Positions 54,690 to 63,900 are shown, numbered from the stretch's first letter. The stretch is 64,000 bases of DNA from CAMDPA01 sp963825625 (GCA_963825625.1 CAWGUF010000009.1:186001-250000); one strand, 5' to 3'. Made by a program: numbers and translations. The notes: generated from the sequence alone by a model not told the origin.

Positions 54690-55208
54690 ATGGCGAAGGA
54701 GCGGAAGGGGATGCGAGGGATGCCGGGCATGTCCATGCGCTTGGATCGGAGCTTTGATCGGATTGGGCCGGTTGTGCGCGCCGCGGCGGCTGCTGCCGCA
54801 GTGGTGCTGCTGCTGCCAGGGTGCTCGTCGTCGATCGCCGTGCATGGTGCTCACCTCTACGACGAAGAGGTGTCCCAGGTTGCGACCGGCATGTCACCGG
54901 ATCAGGTAAGGCAGGTGCTTGGAAGCCCGACGACAGTAGCGGCGGTCGGGCGCGGAAACGCCTTCTACTATATCTCGAGCAAGACGAAGCAGACATCGTT
55001 CTTCAAGCCAGAGGAAATCGACCGGAAAGTGGTCGCGGTCTACTTTTCTCAGGGGGGCACCGTCGATCGGGTCGCCAACTACGGCATGAAAGACGGCAAG
55101 GTGTTCGATTTCGTCAGCCGAACGACGCCCTCGGCCAATACCAACGATCAATCGATCATTCAGCAGCTGTTCCGCAACCTGGGCCAACGGCAGATTTTCG
55201 GCGGGTGA
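54690..55208 (+). CDS. bamE: Outer membrane assembly lipoprotein BamE (SmpA/OmlA)
   Basis: BamE is an accessory lipoprotein of the BAM complex. It has an N-terminal hydrophobic signal (VVRAAAAAAAVVLLLPGC) with a lipobox LLPGC. The SmpA domain reads EEVSQVATGMSPDQVRQVLG and NAFYYISSKTKQ, and a strand VAVYFSQGGTVDRV follows. The start is uncertain: ATG 54690 is used here, but ATG 54711 or 54723 would shorten a basic N-terminal stretch. It is divergent from the CBP3 gene. Confidence 0.88.
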   Translation: MAKERKGMRGMPGMSMRLDRSFDRIGPVVRAAAAAAAVVLLLPGCSSSIAVHGAHLYDEEVSQVATGMSPDQVRQVLGSPTTVAAVGRGNAFYYISSKTKQTSFFKPEEIDRKVVAVYFSQGGTVDRVANYGMKDGKVFDFVSRTTPSANTNDQSIIQQLFRNLGQRQIFGG

Positions 55209-55426
55209 TACCGCACGCTGCCGGCTATTGGGATCGCAGGATGCGCCGGCACGGAGGCGGGGCGGCCGAGGTGCTCCGCAGGGACGATTGGCGGGGAGCA
55301 ACGCGTGGCTAGCAATCGCGTGGCACTTGCCAGCGGCCTGATTATTCCCGCATGCTTGCAGCTTGCCGATGGCATCGCCCAGACAGGTGCCGGCAGCTGG
55401 TCGCTTGAACAAACGGATGGTGCCGC

Positions 55427-56455
55427 GTGACGTCTCCTTCAGGTCGCAGCCTGGCCCGCGCGCGCGAGTTGCTCCGGCTCAGCGGGACGCCCGGTCGCCG
55501 TAATGATCCTATTGCCGCGCTGCTTTGGATGACGCTTGGCGTGCTTGGGCTGTCGGGGCTGTCGGGATTTGCCAAGTACGGCCTGCAGCAAGGGGTGGAG
55601 CCGATGCAGATTGCGTTTTTTCGCAATCTGTTCTGCTTCCTTTGCCTGACGCCGCTGCTCTATTTCCGCGGTGTCTCCGTGATGAGGACCAGCAACCTGC
55701 GCCTTTACGGTGTGCGGGTTACCATCATGCTGCTGTCGATGTGGTTCTGGTTCAACGCGCTTGCACTCATTCCCCTCGCGGACTTGCAGGCAACCAGCTT
55801 CCTGGCGCCGCTGTTCGCAACCCTGTTTGCTATCGTCTACCTGCGGGAGCGCGTGCCTTACGGGCGCTGGATCGCTCTAGCGGTGGGGATGATCGGGGCG
55901 ATGATCATTCTGCGGCCGCTGGCGCCGACGTTCGGTATCGGCCAGTTGCTGGCGCTGGGCGGTGCCATGGCCATCGGTATCGGCGGGCCGCTGATCAAGC
56001 AACTGACGTTCAAGGACGACGCCGACCGCATCGTCTTCATCACCAACGGGCTGTTGATTCCAGCTTCACTGCTTCCGGCGCTGATGGTGTGGAAGTGGCC
56101 CGAGCTGCATCTGTGGCCGTACCTCTGGGGTATGGGGGCGTGCGCCTGTCTCGGCCATGTCGCGATGACGCGGGCCTTCAATTATGCGGACGCTTCCCTG
56201 GTTGCGACGTTCGAGTTCGCGCGGTTGCCGTTCTCCGTTCTCATCGGCCTGTATTTCTTCGCTGAACCGACCGACATCTGGACCTGGGTCGGCTCCATCA
56301 TCATCTTTGGTGCGGCGATCAGCATTACGCGAAGTGAGGCGGCGGAGCGAAAAAAGGCAGCGGCGCGCGAGGCCGCCAGCAAAGAGCCGGGGGGCGGCGG
56401 CGCGGATGTGTCCCCTTCTCCGTCGGCGCAGTCACCGCGTGCGCCGGCACCGTAG
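55427..56455 (+). CDS. EamA/DMT-family permease
   Basis: The 342-residue protein has ten hydrophobic helices in two EamA repeats, the first beginning LLWMTLGVLGLSGLSGFAKY and the second near IGQLLALGGAMAIGIGGPLI. The start is GTG 55427. The tail is a Ser/Pro-rich, Lys-containing cytosolic stretch (ERKKAAAREAASKEPGGGGA). Substrate unknown; such drug/metabolite transporters export amino acids, metabolites or S-adenosylmethionine. Confidence 0.88.
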   Translation: MTSPSGRSLARARELLRLSGTPGRRNDPIAALLWMTLGVLGLSGLSGFAKYGLQQGVEPMQIAFFRNLFCFLCLTPLLYFRGVSVMRTSNLRLYGVRVTIMLLSMWFWFNALALIPLADLQATSFLAPLFATLFAIVYLRERVPYGRWIALAVGMIGAMIILRPLAPTFGIGQLLALGGAMAIGIGGPLIKQLTFKDDADRIVFITNGLLIPASLLPALMVWKWPELHLWPYLWGMGACACLGHVAMTRAFNYADASLVATFEFARLPFSVLIGLYFFAEPTDIWTWVGSIIIFGAAISITRSEAAERKKAAAREAASKEPGGGGADVSPSPSAQSPRAPAP

Positions 56456-56512
56456 GGGGCGTCGCGATCGATTCTCGCCGGGCGCCAGGTCGGGTGAATT
56501 CCGGTCGCTTGT

Positions 56513-57418
56513 TCAATCGATGATGATGCCGGAACGCTTGGCCTTGTGCTCCGGCTCGACATGGATCAGCACCTCGGCTCCCTCGATCTCTGCTTCCAGG
56601 GCGGTCTCGATGCGGTCACAGATGACGTGCGCCTCGTCGACGGTCATGGTGCCGGGTACCACCAGATGGAACTCGATGAATGTCGCGGGGCCCGCGACAC
56701 GGGTGCGGATGTCGTGAAACTCCAGTGCTCCGGAGGCATTGGCCGCAACTACGGTTTGAATGTGTTTGGCGACTTCAGTGGCGACGGCACGGTCCATGAG
56801 GCTCGATGCGGACCCCACCACGATACGATAGCCGATCCAGAGTATGTGGATGGCAACCGCCATGGCGAGCAGAGGATCGAGCCAGGGCAGGCCGGTTATC
56901 GTGGCCAACACCAGGCCAGCGAGCACGCCAATCGAGGTAGCGACGTCGCTCAGAATATGAAATCCGTCGGCGGTGAGGGCCGGGGAACGCCATACGCGAC
57001 CCCATTTGATCAAGGCCCAAGCCCACGCAGCATTGATTATGGTCGCCACGCCGCTGATGAGCAGACCCGCCACGGGAGCGTTGATGGTGCGCGGTGTGCG
57101 CAGGGCATCGATGGCCTCGCGCAAAATGAGCAGAGCGGCAACCGTGATCAGAACGCCCTCGATAACTGCCGCGAAATATTCGATCTTGTGGTGGCCGAAC
57201 TGATGGTGCCTGTCGGCGGGCCGTGAGCCGATTCTTATCGCCATGACCGTGAGGATGGCCGTCAGCAGGTTCACGATGCTTTCCAGAGCATCGGAGAACA
57301 GCGCGACGCTGCCTGTCACGGCGTAGGCGGCATACTTGATGGCCATCACAAGAATTGCGACGCCAATGCTGGCCAGGCCCATGCGGGATGCCAGGTCATG
57401 TCGGTTCAAGTCGGCCAT
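56513..57418 (-). CDS. Cation diffusion facilitator family transporter
   Basis: The 301-residue antiporter has six hydrophobic helices and starts MADLNRHDLASRMGLAS (ATG 57418). The metal sites include SVALFSDALESIVNL in TM2 and the HxxxD site GFHILSDVATS in TM5. The RHHQFGHHKIEYFAA loop precedes TM3 and could also bind metal. A C-terminal cytosolic ferredoxin-like domain (EFHDIRTRVAGPATFIEFHL, then VLIHVEPEHK) completes the family pattern. It probably exports Zn, Fe or Co in exchange for protons. Confidence 0.92.
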   Translation of the reverse strand: MADLNRHDLASRMGLASIGVAILVMAIKYAAYAVTGSVALFSDALESIVNLLTAILTVMAIRIGSRPADRHHQFGHHKIEYFAAVIEGVLITVAALLILREAIDALRTPRTINAPVAGLLISGVATIINAAWAWALIKWGRVWRSPALTADGFHILSDVATSIGVLAGLVLATITGLPWLDPLLAMAVAIHILWIGYRIVVGSASSLMDRAVATEVAKHIQTVVAANASGALEFHDIRTRVAGPATFIEFHLVVPGTMTVDEAHVICDRIETALEAEIEGAEVLIHVEPEHKAKRSGIIID

Positions 57419-57632
57419 CAGCAGGTGATGTAGCAGGTCAGGGTGGGTGCCCGTCCATACAAAGGAGGCTGGGGCGCGTTCGGTTGCTGTGGAGTTTATC
57501 GCGGGCATGGCCTGTGTCCGATGCCGTCCACAGCTCGTCGACACTGTGCGGATGGCTGGCAACGGCCGAATCTGGTTGGGCTATCGGGGGGCCGGCCGCA
57601 TCCGGCTGTCACGGTGGACTGTGTGGGCCGCT

Positions 57633-57799
57633 CTAGTGGCCCGTCGCGCCAAAATCGCAGCATGGCCGCACCTGCTTTCGATTTTGGCGCGACACAAGGG
57701 CCTCTAGCTGACGCAATGGCTTAGTGTGGCGTTTATCGCACCATAGTTGACTCTTCGTGTGCCGCGCCATCGGTCAACTATGGTGCGACGCCACACTAG
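57633..57799. repeat. Two-hairpin palindromic element, copy B (divergent sequence)
   Basis: This has the layout of copy A with different stem sequence. Hairpin 1 (57633-57707) has basal arms CTAGTGGCCC/GGGCCTCTAG (one mismatch), an unpaired ACAA at 57694-57697 on its right arm, and a 15-bp apical stem GTCGCGCCAAAATCG. Hairpin 2 (57721-57799) has arms TTAGTGTGGC/GCCACACTAG, an extra TTAT-type 4-nt insertion on its left arm, and a long apical stem ending ATAGTTGAC. The spacer between hairpins is again 13 nt. It lies just before the YdjM-like gene. Confidence 0.88.
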
Positions 57800-57815
57800 C
57801 GCGGGAGCAGTGACA

Positions 57816-58766
57816 ATGGCGAATTTCACCACACATATCGCGGTTGGGACGATCGTGAGCGGGGCGGCGGCGACCTTGACGCTGGCTGCCAATGTGATCT
57901 CGCCGGAAAGCCTGGTGGCAGTGGCTATGGCCGGGGTGGTTGGCAGCATCCTGCCGGACATCGATTTGAAGGACAGCCGGCCGAGCCGCGCAGTGTTTGC
58001 AGGGCTCGCGGTGTTCTTTTCGTTCTGTGTGCTATTCGTCGTGGCGCCTGGATATTCGATTGCCGAAATGTGGCTCGTGTGGCTCGCGACGCTTGGGCTC
58101 GTGCGGTATGGCGCACATGCGATGTTCCACAACTTTTCCTATCATCGCGGGATCTGGCACTCGCTGCTGGCAGGGCTGTTCTTCTGGTTCCTCACCGCGA
58201 TCATCTATCACCGCATGCTGGGGCTGCACGAGGGGGTGGCCTGGCTGGCGGGCGGGTTCCTGTTCATAGGCTATGTCACGCATCTCGTGCTCGACGAGAT
58301 TTACAGCGTCGATCTGTTCGACAGGCGCATCAAGGCATCGTTCGGATCGGCGCTGAAGTTCTTCGACGGGCGGCATCCGGGCGACACGGCGCTGGTGGCC
58401 GTGCTGACGGTGATCGTGTTTCTGGTGGCACCGCCTTCGCGACCGTTCGTCGACGGGATCACGTCGCCTGCTCTGTGGGCAGGTTTGCAGCAACGGTTGT
58501 TGCCACAAGATAAGTGGTTCGGTGTCCTCGCTGTAAAGAAGGCGGAGCGGCCGGGCGGGGATGGTGCTGCTTCAGTAGATAAATCACAGTCGATGCCGAC
58601 AGGCTCGAACACACGGGGGCAGTCGGATCTGACTACCGGGTCGATCGTGCCGCGGAAGCTCGACCCTATACTGCCGCATGCTCCGGCAACCGGGCAGGCG
58701 TCGGCAGGTGCCACTGGCGCCACTTCCAGCCCGTCGTTGCCGGCACGGGCCGGTGTCAGCCAGTAA
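57816..58766 (+). CDS. YdjM-like membrane-bound metal-dependent hydrolase (DUF457)
   Basis: The 316-residue membrane protein starts MANFTTHIAVGTIVSGAAAT (ATG 57816). It has several hydrophobic helices and the family metal motifs: HIAVG near the start, SILPDIDLKDSRPSR, and FSYHRGIWHSLLAGLF, with THLVLDEIYSVD further on. These His/Asp clusters resemble those of the LexA-regulated YdjM and its relatives. A C-terminal Ser/Thr/Pro-rich tail of about 80 residues lies beyond the family core. The two-hairpin element copy B ends 16 bp before the start codon. Confidence 0.85.
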   Translation: MANFTTHIAVGTIVSGAAATLTLAANVISPESLVAVAMAGVVGSILPDIDLKDSRPSRAVFAGLAVFFSFCVLFVVAPGYSIAEMWLVWLATLGLVRYGAHAMFHNFSYHRGIWHSLLAGLFFWFLTAIIYHRMLGLHEGVAWLAGGFLFIGYVTHLVLDEIYSVDLFDRRIKASFGSALKFFDGRHPGDTALVAVLTVIVFLVAPPSRPFVDGITSPALWAGLQQRLLPQDKWFGVLAVKKAERPGGDGAASVDKSQSMPTGSNTRGQSDLTTGSIVPRKLDPILPHAPATGQASAGATGATSSPSLPARAGVSQ

Positions 58767-58831
58767 GCTCAGCTGGCTGTAACGCGGCTTGGAAGCTCAG
58801 AGTACGTCGTCAAGAGAATGGGGCCTTGGCG

Positions 58832-59488
58832 TCAGGCCACGCGGCTGCCTCTTGTATCGGCAGCGCCGTTCGGCAATGGTTTGCGGGTGCGGGCAGCGGG
58901 CAGTCCGGGCAGGAACAATTTGATCATTTCATCGATGACCTGCGCGGGATTCGAGCCAAGGATGCCTGAGGCCTTGCTCGACGTGGCGAGCATTGAGAGG
59001 CCGTGAATGGCCGACCAAAGAGCGGTTGCCGACTTTTGCGTTTTTTTCGTTTCCCGGTTGCCGTCCAGAGAGGCGAGCACGGTCGCCAGTCTGGAGGTCG
59101 GGGCGGTTAATTTCTGCAGATACCATTCGGGAGCAGAGGCGGGTGGGGTCAGGTGGTGCTCGTGCAACAACTTCCACAGCCCAGGACGTCGCCGAGCGAA
59201 TTCGAAGTAGGCGGTAGCGTAACGGGTGACGGCGTCAGTGCCGGTACGCCCCTTCAATTCCTCAGCGAGGTGTGCATCGAGCTCATCGAGCAGGCGGCCT
59301 TCGACACGAAGCAGGATTTCATCGATGTTTGCGTAGACGTTGTACAGAGTGCCCGGGGCGTAGCCGATGACGCGCGCTATGGAGCGCGCGGAAAGCGAGG
59401 CTAATCCGCCTTCTTCAACGATGGTCTGTGCGGCGTCGAGAATCAGCGTGCGCAATTCCTCCGACGTATGAAGTGATCGCCGACCCAT
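58832..59488 (-). CDS. TetR-family transcriptional regulator
   Basis: The 218-residue regulator starts MGRRSLHTSEELRTLILDAA (ATG 59488). The helix-turn-helix is ARSIARVIGYAPGTLYNVYA, followed by a helical ligand-binding domain including HHLTPPASAPEWYLQKL and ALWSAIHGLSMLATS, which fits the TetR_C_33-like group. No divergent structural gene starts next to it, so the target is unknown. Confidence 0.9.
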   Translation of the reverse strand: MGRRSLHTSEELRTLILDAAQTIVEEGGLASLSARSIARVIGYAPGTLYNVYANIDEILLRVEGRLLDELDAHLAEELKGRTGTDAVTRYATAYFEFARRRPGLWKLLHEHHLTPPASAPEWYLQKLTAPTSRLATVLASLDGNRETKKTQKSATALWSAIHGLSMLATSSKASGILGSNPAQVIDEMIKLFLPGLPAARTRKPLPNGAADTRGSRVA

Positions 59489-59989
59489 CAAAAACCTCTA
59501 GGTTGCCCGAACTGTCCGTACCGATTTGTTCGGTTCGTATTTGGAGCAAGAAGATGGCAGCTGGGAATTGGCTGTCAGGGATCGGGCGAGGAATATCAGT
59601 TTCAAGAGAATCGTGGGGAACGAGGGTGAACTACGTTCAATCTTGTGGGGCCGGGTGGCGCTTGGCGCATCTGAAAGTCGCAGAAATTATCGGTTTCGGG
59701 TTGGGACGTGGCCCTGGCGCGGGCCGAGCAAGGCCTGCTCAAGTTCCGCGATAAATGCTCCAATCCCCTACTCCGGAGCCGTGATTAGGTACGGACTGTG
59801 CCTGCCCCATCCGCCGGGGAGCAGCCCAATGCGTTACGAAGGCTGATGGCCGAAGCCCGACTGCTTCGACGGACGCCGGACCTGCATCGTGCAGGACGTT
59901 GCGTACACTGCTGCTCGTCCCGGCCTGCCCTGCGATTGGCGGCTTCGGTGCAGATTTGCGTAACTGTGGTATTCGCCCGGCGCAGTCCG
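59489..59989. other. Gene-free interval, possible TetR operator
   Basis: No gene could be supported in this 500-bp interval. An inverted repeat CCGAAC-N15-GTTCGG lies at 59507-59533, just upstream of the tetR start, and is a candidate self-regulatory site. Confidence 0.35.
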
Positions 59990-60637
59990 TCAGCAGTTCA
60001 GACCGTCTTTTTCGATGGACGTGGACAACCGAGGCTTGAGGTAAAAGGTTTCCTTCAAGGTCGCCACCGACTGCATGTAGTTCCAGCTCGCCCAGCTGAC
60101 TCCGAGCAGGTTCTTGACGAACGGGGAGTAGTCGTATTCGACCTCTACCATGATAACGCTCTCACCAGCGGCGATCAGTCCGGTGGGAAGAGTGCTGTAA
60201 GCCTGGTTGTTCGTATAGGTGGCGACGCCTTTATCGGTCGGGTTGCCGGAGATGGTGACAGAGCGATTATACGACCAACAGATCTTGGTATCGGCAGCAG
60301 TACCACCGGCGGGAATGTAGACCTGGGAAGCTGTCAGCTTCAGAATATCGGAGTCATACGGCGCCAGCAGCTGGGCGATGATCTGCATGAAGCCGTTGAG
60401 GTCCGTGGTGGTCACCGTGGTCTGGCGCGCGATGAGGTCGGCGGTGGAACTGGCGACCTGGGTGACACGACGATCGATCGTGATTGCCCGGCTGAACTCG
60501 AGGGCACCAAGCAGCATCAGCAACATGAGTGGCGCGATGTAGCCAAACTCCACCGCTGCGACGCCGCGCGGGCACCTGGCGAAGCGGCCGAGGAGGCGTT
60601 GTCGATGGCGGCGGGCATTGGCTTGCAGAGTGGTCAT
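59990..60637 (-). CDS. TadG/TadE-like pilus assembly protein
   Basis: The 215-residue protein starts MTTLQANARRHRQRLLGRF (ATG 60637; ATG 60676 is also in frame). A TadE-type hydrophobic segment lies near residue 30 (GVAAVEFGYIAPLMLLMLLG), preceded by a basic N-terminus as in pseudopilins cut by TadV-type peptidases. The rest is an exported domain (ITIDRRVTQVASSTADLIAR). It is 75 bp downstream of the paralogous TadE-like gene at 60713. Confidence 0.85.
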   Translation of the reverse strand: MTTLQANARRHRQRLLGRFARCPRGVAAVEFGYIAPLMLLMLLGALEFSRAITIDRRVTQVASSTADLIARQTTVTTTDLNGFMQIIAQLLAPYDSDILKLTASQVYIPAGGTAADTKICWSYNRSVTISGNPTDKGVATYTNNQAYSTLPTGLIAAGESVIMVEVEYDYSPFVKNLLGVSWASWNYMQSVATLKETFYLKPRLSTSIEKDGLNC

Positions 60638-60712
60638 CTTCACGTTCCGCTTGCTTGTAACAGGTTTCTCATCCACCCAAGAAGTGCAGATGCAGGCTGA
60701 TGAATACCGGCG

Positions 60713-61330
60713 TCAGGAGAACGGCTCGGTGACGAATGTCGTGGCCGCCTGCATGAGAGAGCTTCCGTTGCTCATGGTGCTGGAGTTGGCAGAATTCGGC
60801 CGCAGCCAGAAGCCCGTTGGCATCAGTTTGGGCAACTCCCACTCGTAGCAGATGGTTGCCAGGGTCACGGTGCTGGCGCTACCGGGAGCGAAAACGGCGC
60901 TCGCGTCGTCGATCAGGTTGCCACCGCCGTCGAGGCAGCTCGGTATGGCCACGCTGGCGAAATCCGTGAAATTCTGCATCTGCACACGGATCTTGCCCGT
61001 GGTTGTGCAGTTCATATAGGCAGGCAAGCGGCTGCAAACCTCGGTCTTGAATTGCGCTGCCGTCATCGGCGTGCCAGCTGTGCCGCCGGTAAAGGTGCCG
61101 GTCTGTGCCTGGCCGGTGCGTGCGAGCCGAGCAGCCTCCTCGATCGCATTCTCGAGAGTGAATAGCGTGAAGTAATAGAAGCCGATCGAGATGATGCCGA
61201 ACAGCAAGAAGAAGAATGGCAACGCAACGAAGCCGAATTCCACTGCCGTCGTGCCGTCCTCATTCCGGCCCAAGCGGACAATGAACCCGCTCCGCCCGTT
61301 TGCACGGCAGCGCTTAACTCGTGAGACCAT
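60713..61330 (-). CDS. TadE-like pseudopilin
   Basis: The 205-residue protein starts MVSRVKRCRANGRSGFIVRL (ATG 61330). It has the TadE helix DGTTAVEFGFVALPFFFLLF near residue 31. Four or more cysteines (EVCSRLPAYMNC, IPSCLD, TICYEWEL) could form disulfides in the exported part. It lies between the CpaC-like gene upstream and the TadG-like gene downstream on the same strand. The reading frame stays open farther upstream, but that part has no family features. Confidence 0.85.
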   Translation of the reverse strand: MVSRVKRCRANGRSGFIVRLGRNEDGTTAVEFGFVALPFFFLLFGIISIGFYYFTLFTLENAIEEAARLARTGQAQTGTFTGGTAGTPMTAAQFKTEVCSRLPAYMNCTTTGKIRVQMQNFTDFASVAIPSCLDGGGNLIDDASAVFAPGSASTVTLATICYEWELPKLMPTGFWLRPNSANSSTMSNGSSLMQAATTFVTEPFS

Positions 61331-61526
61331 GACGCACACGCCTTCCACTCGTATAGTCTTTGTCTTGTGTGCGACTAAAGCGGGAAAGTCCTGAATACGG
61401 AGTAAATTTTGCAGCAAATTCGACATCAAGTATCGTGGGTTGGTAAATGTTCCGGCCGGTTCATTGGCCCGGCCGGAAGCAGGTGTGGTGTCAGGACGGC
61501 AGGAGGCTGCCGACAGGGTCGGAAAG

Positions 61527-62045
61527 CTACTGAGCTCCACCGAAGCTCGTGCCGTCGGTCTGGCTCTCGCTCATCTTGATCTTCTTTTGCGCGTCAGCTG
61601 CATGGGCCGAGAAGAATTTCTGATCGTCGCCAAGCGTCAGCGTCGGGTTGCATTGGGGAGAGCAGTTCCAGGATTCGCGCTGCGCGCCCTTGGTCAGGCG
61701 TACGATATTAGCCGTCTCGCGATGGACCATTACGAGCTGGTCCTGGATGATGTTGCGCTCTGCATCAAGCGCGATGATGTTGGTCACGCCAAACGACTTG
61801 CCAGTCACAACGAGAAGATTGGCCGCCTGGATCGCGACATCGGCGATCATCGGATTACCGATGATGATCTCGGCAACCGGACGCGGCATGCGCAGGATCT
61901 GCGATTGGTCGTACTTGACGATCAGTGGCTCAGCCCTGGCGCGTGCCGGTGCCGAGGTCATTGCGGCCAGCGCGGTGGCCGCCGCCAGCAAGGCGAGCAG
62001 AATGCCGGAAAAACCGCGGGTTACTTCCGATGAGTAGGGGAACAT
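61527..62045 (-). CDS. Secreted CpaC N-domain-like pilus protein
   Basis: The 172-residue protein starts MFPYSSEVTRGFSGILLALL (ATG 62045). It has a signal peptide with cleavage near ARAEPL. The mature part carries one pilus-formation N-terminal domain, as at the start of CpaC/RcpA secretins: QILRMPRPVAEIIIGNPMIAD, then ANLLVVTGKSFGVTNIIALD. The secretin part itself is absent, so this is a small stand-alone protein rather than a truncated channel; a CpaC gene may lie elsewhere. It is upstream of the TadE/TadG-like genes on the same strand. Confidence 0.85.
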   Translation of the reverse strand: MFPYSSEVTRGFSGILLALLAAATALAAMTSAPARARAEPLIVKYDQSQILRMPRPVAEIIIGNPMIADVAIQAANLLVVTGKSFGVTNIIALDAERNIIQDQLVMVHRETANIVRLTKGAQRESWNCSPQCNPTLTLGDDQKFFSAHAADAQKKIKMSESQTDGTSFGGAQ

Positions 62046-62102
62046 CTGTTGGTCCTCGTGCCTATGCCGACAAGAGTGGTGGTCAGGCCAGTTTGGTCGA
62101 AA

Positions 62103-62271
62103 CGCGTGTATAGCTGCTGATGCCTGGTACCCGCGCGCGGCTGGCCTCGAGACCAAACATCAGGTGCAAGAGCTACACTAGCCTCAGTCTGTTGCTAGTG
62201 TTCCTTACGGTCCTGACATTTGCTCGGAAGCTGGCCGCACGGGAAAGCAAGTGTCAGAACCGGAACACTAG
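62103..62271. repeat. Two-hairpin palindromic element, copy C
   Basis: This is a close relative of copy A. Hairpin 1 (about 62103-62181) has a decayed left arm, but the right arm still reads ACCAAACATCAGGTGC...GCTACACTAG. Hairpin 2 (62195-62271) has a perfect basal stem CTAGTGTTCC/GGAACACTAG and an unpaired TTAC at 62205-62208 on its left arm. The spacer is 13 nt. Compared with copy A, C-to-T and G-to-A changes on opposite arms keep the pairs. The rest of 62046-62561 holds no gene; a long AT-rich stretch (62410-62470) probably includes the flp promoter. Confidence 0.9.
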
Positions 62272-62561
62272 ACGCGAATCCTCAACAAACAGGAAACGCG
62301 CGCTTCAATTTGGTCCGGCTGGTGGCTGATGCGGCCCGGGGGGCTTTGTTGCCGGCCGCAGCGGGCCATTCTCCGTGCTTTCAAACCAGTCGTAAACCAT
62401 GGCAGACAAACAGCATTTTTTATATGCGGGTCGGAGGTCGCTTCAATTCAGTTTTAATATCTGGGGCCTAATGTCAGCATCAGTTCAGCGCTGAAGTGTT
62501 GGGAGCTTCGGGTGGACTAGGCCGCTGTGGCCAGTGTAAACCAGTGAGTTGGGAGAGTAAA

Positions 62562-62723
62562 ATGCAGAACCTGTTCGCCCGTTTCGTGAAGGATGAGTCT
62601 GGCGCCACCGCGATCGAGTACGGCCTGATCGCCGCGCTGATCTCCGTCGGCATCATCACCTCGGTTGCTTCGATCGGCACCAAGCTGTCGACGGCCTTCA
62701 GCGCGATCGACAGCGGTCTCTAA
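62562..62723 (+). CDS. flp: Flp/Fap type IVb pilin, first copy
   Basis: The 53-residue prepilin starts MQNLFARFVKDESGATAIEY (ATG 62562). The type IVb processing site is after the glycine of DESG, followed by ATAIEYGLIAALISV, the conserved Glu-Tyr motif. CpaA-type prepilin peptidase (63397) would cut it, and the Tad system would assemble it. A GGGAG-type ribosome site is present and a terminator follows. Confidence 0.95.
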   Translation: MQNLFARFVKDESGATAIEYGLIAALISVGIITSVASIGTKLSTAFSAIDSGL

Positions 62724-62756
62724 TCGATACCGATTTAGATACCATTGCTTGAACGG

Positions 62757-62786
62757 AACCGCCCGGCCGGAATGGTCGGGCGGTTT
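62757..62786 (+). terminator. Rho-independent terminator after the first flp gene
   Basis: The stem AACCGCCCGGCC/GGTCGGGCGGTT with loop GGAAT is followed by TTTTGCG. It separates the two pilin genes. Confidence 0.85.
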
Positions 62787-63001
62787 TGCGTTCTGGGCCC
62801 GGGTTGTCTGGTGCTGAAACGGATATGTTCTGGTCGATGATCAGTTTTTGCAGGATCTTGTTTTCTTTATTCAATTTGCGCTCGTGGCTGATTGCTCTGA
62901 CTACGCGAAATTAGGAATTTCAGGGCTATCTTCTGTTCGGGCGACACGAACCGGGCGGCGCTGTTCAGACAGCCGGCTGCCAAAAATGGTGGAGAGCTTC
63001 G

Positions 63002-63163
63002 ATGCTGAGTGAGTTGAATCGATTCTGGTGTGATGAGCGCGGGACCACTGCGATTGAATACGCATTGATCGCCGGCGGAATAGCCTTGTTGATCATTACG
63101 TCCGTCACCTCGATCGGAACGAAGATCAGCACGACCTTCTCCTCGATCGACAGCGGTCTTTAG
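63002..63163 (+). CDS. Flp/Fap type IVb pilin, second copy
   Basis: A 53-residue prepilin starts at ATG 63002 (MLSELNRFWCDERG), with a GGTGGAG ribosome site at 62988-62994. After the Gly cleavage site come TTAIEYALIAGGIALLI and a C-terminus TSIGTKISTTFSSIDSGL that closely matches the first pilin (ASIGTKLSTAFSAIDSGL). The two copies clearly arose by duplication. It carries one Cys in the leader (FWCDERG), and its helix is more divergent. Confidence 0.93.
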   Translation: MLSELNRFWCDERGTTAIEYALIAGGIALLIITSVTSIGTKISTTFSSIDSGL

Positions 63164-63396
63164 AGCAAAGCGCGAAACGAGGTCAGCGCGGGCTGGTCGA
63201 TGATGGCCGGCGTTAGACAGCTGTTTACCGCGTTTCGCTACGCTGGCAGGGGCCTAGGGACTGGGGTATCGCAAGCCATTGGCGGCGGTGCGCCGGGCGA
63301 AATAGGTGAAAGTCTGTCAGTTGTCGAAGTGACGCGTCATGGTGGGGGGCAGCATCCGATCGGCCTCCGGCCTGGTTTGTAACAGGAGCAGTACCG

Positions 63397-63900
63397 GTGC
63401 TCGAATATCCGCTTTTATTGCTGTTTCCCATCGCCATGGTCTACGCCGCGGCAAGCGACGTGATGACGATGACGATTCCCAACCGCATCTCGGTTGCCCT
63501 TGCGGCAGGCTTCCTGGCGATAGCCGTGCTGGGCGGGTTCACTATGCAGCAGTTCCTCACGCATGTTGCGACCGGCGCAGGGGTGCTGGTTGTGGGCGTG
63601 ATCATGTTCTCGCGCGGGTGGATCGGCGGCGGAGATGCCAAGCTGCTTGCGGCCGGGGCCTTGTGGTTCGGGTACGAGCAACTGTACGACTACGTCCTTC
63701 TGGCGACGATTGTGGGCGGTGCCCTGGCAGTCATCATTATCTTGTACAGGCAATTCGTGCCGCCGATGTGGGTTTCAGGGCAGGAATGGGCTGTGCGGCT
63801 GCATGACAAGAGCTGCGGTATCCCCTACGGCGTCGCCCTGGCCGGAGGTGCCCTGTGGCTGTACCCCACTTCACCGATCTTCACTCAGTTCATCACTTGA
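63397..63900 (+). CDS. cpaA: Prepilin peptidase CpaA/TadV
   Basis: This is an A24-family aspartic prepilin peptidase for Flp pilins. The 167-residue membrane protein starts GTG 63397 (MLEYPLLLLFPIAMVYAA) with an AGGAG ribosome site. Catalytic aspartates lie in AASDVMTMTIPNRIS and in the GxGD-type motif WIGGGDAKLLAAGALW. It follows the two flp genes, as in other tad loci. The 100 bp after it to the right edge show no gene. Confidence 0.93.
   Translation: MLEYPLLLLFPIAMVYAAASDVMTMTIPNRISVALAAGFLAIAVLGGFTMQQFLTHVATGAGVLVVGVIMFSRGWIGGGDAKLLAAGALWFGYEQLYDYVLLATIVGGALAVIIILYRQFVPPMWVSGQEWAVRLHDKSCGIPYGVALAGGALWLYPTSPIFTQFIT

Noticed and set aside
63200..63382. 60-codon plus-strand ORF before cpaA
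   Set aside because: It is Gly-rich with no pilin or other motif and no ribosome site.
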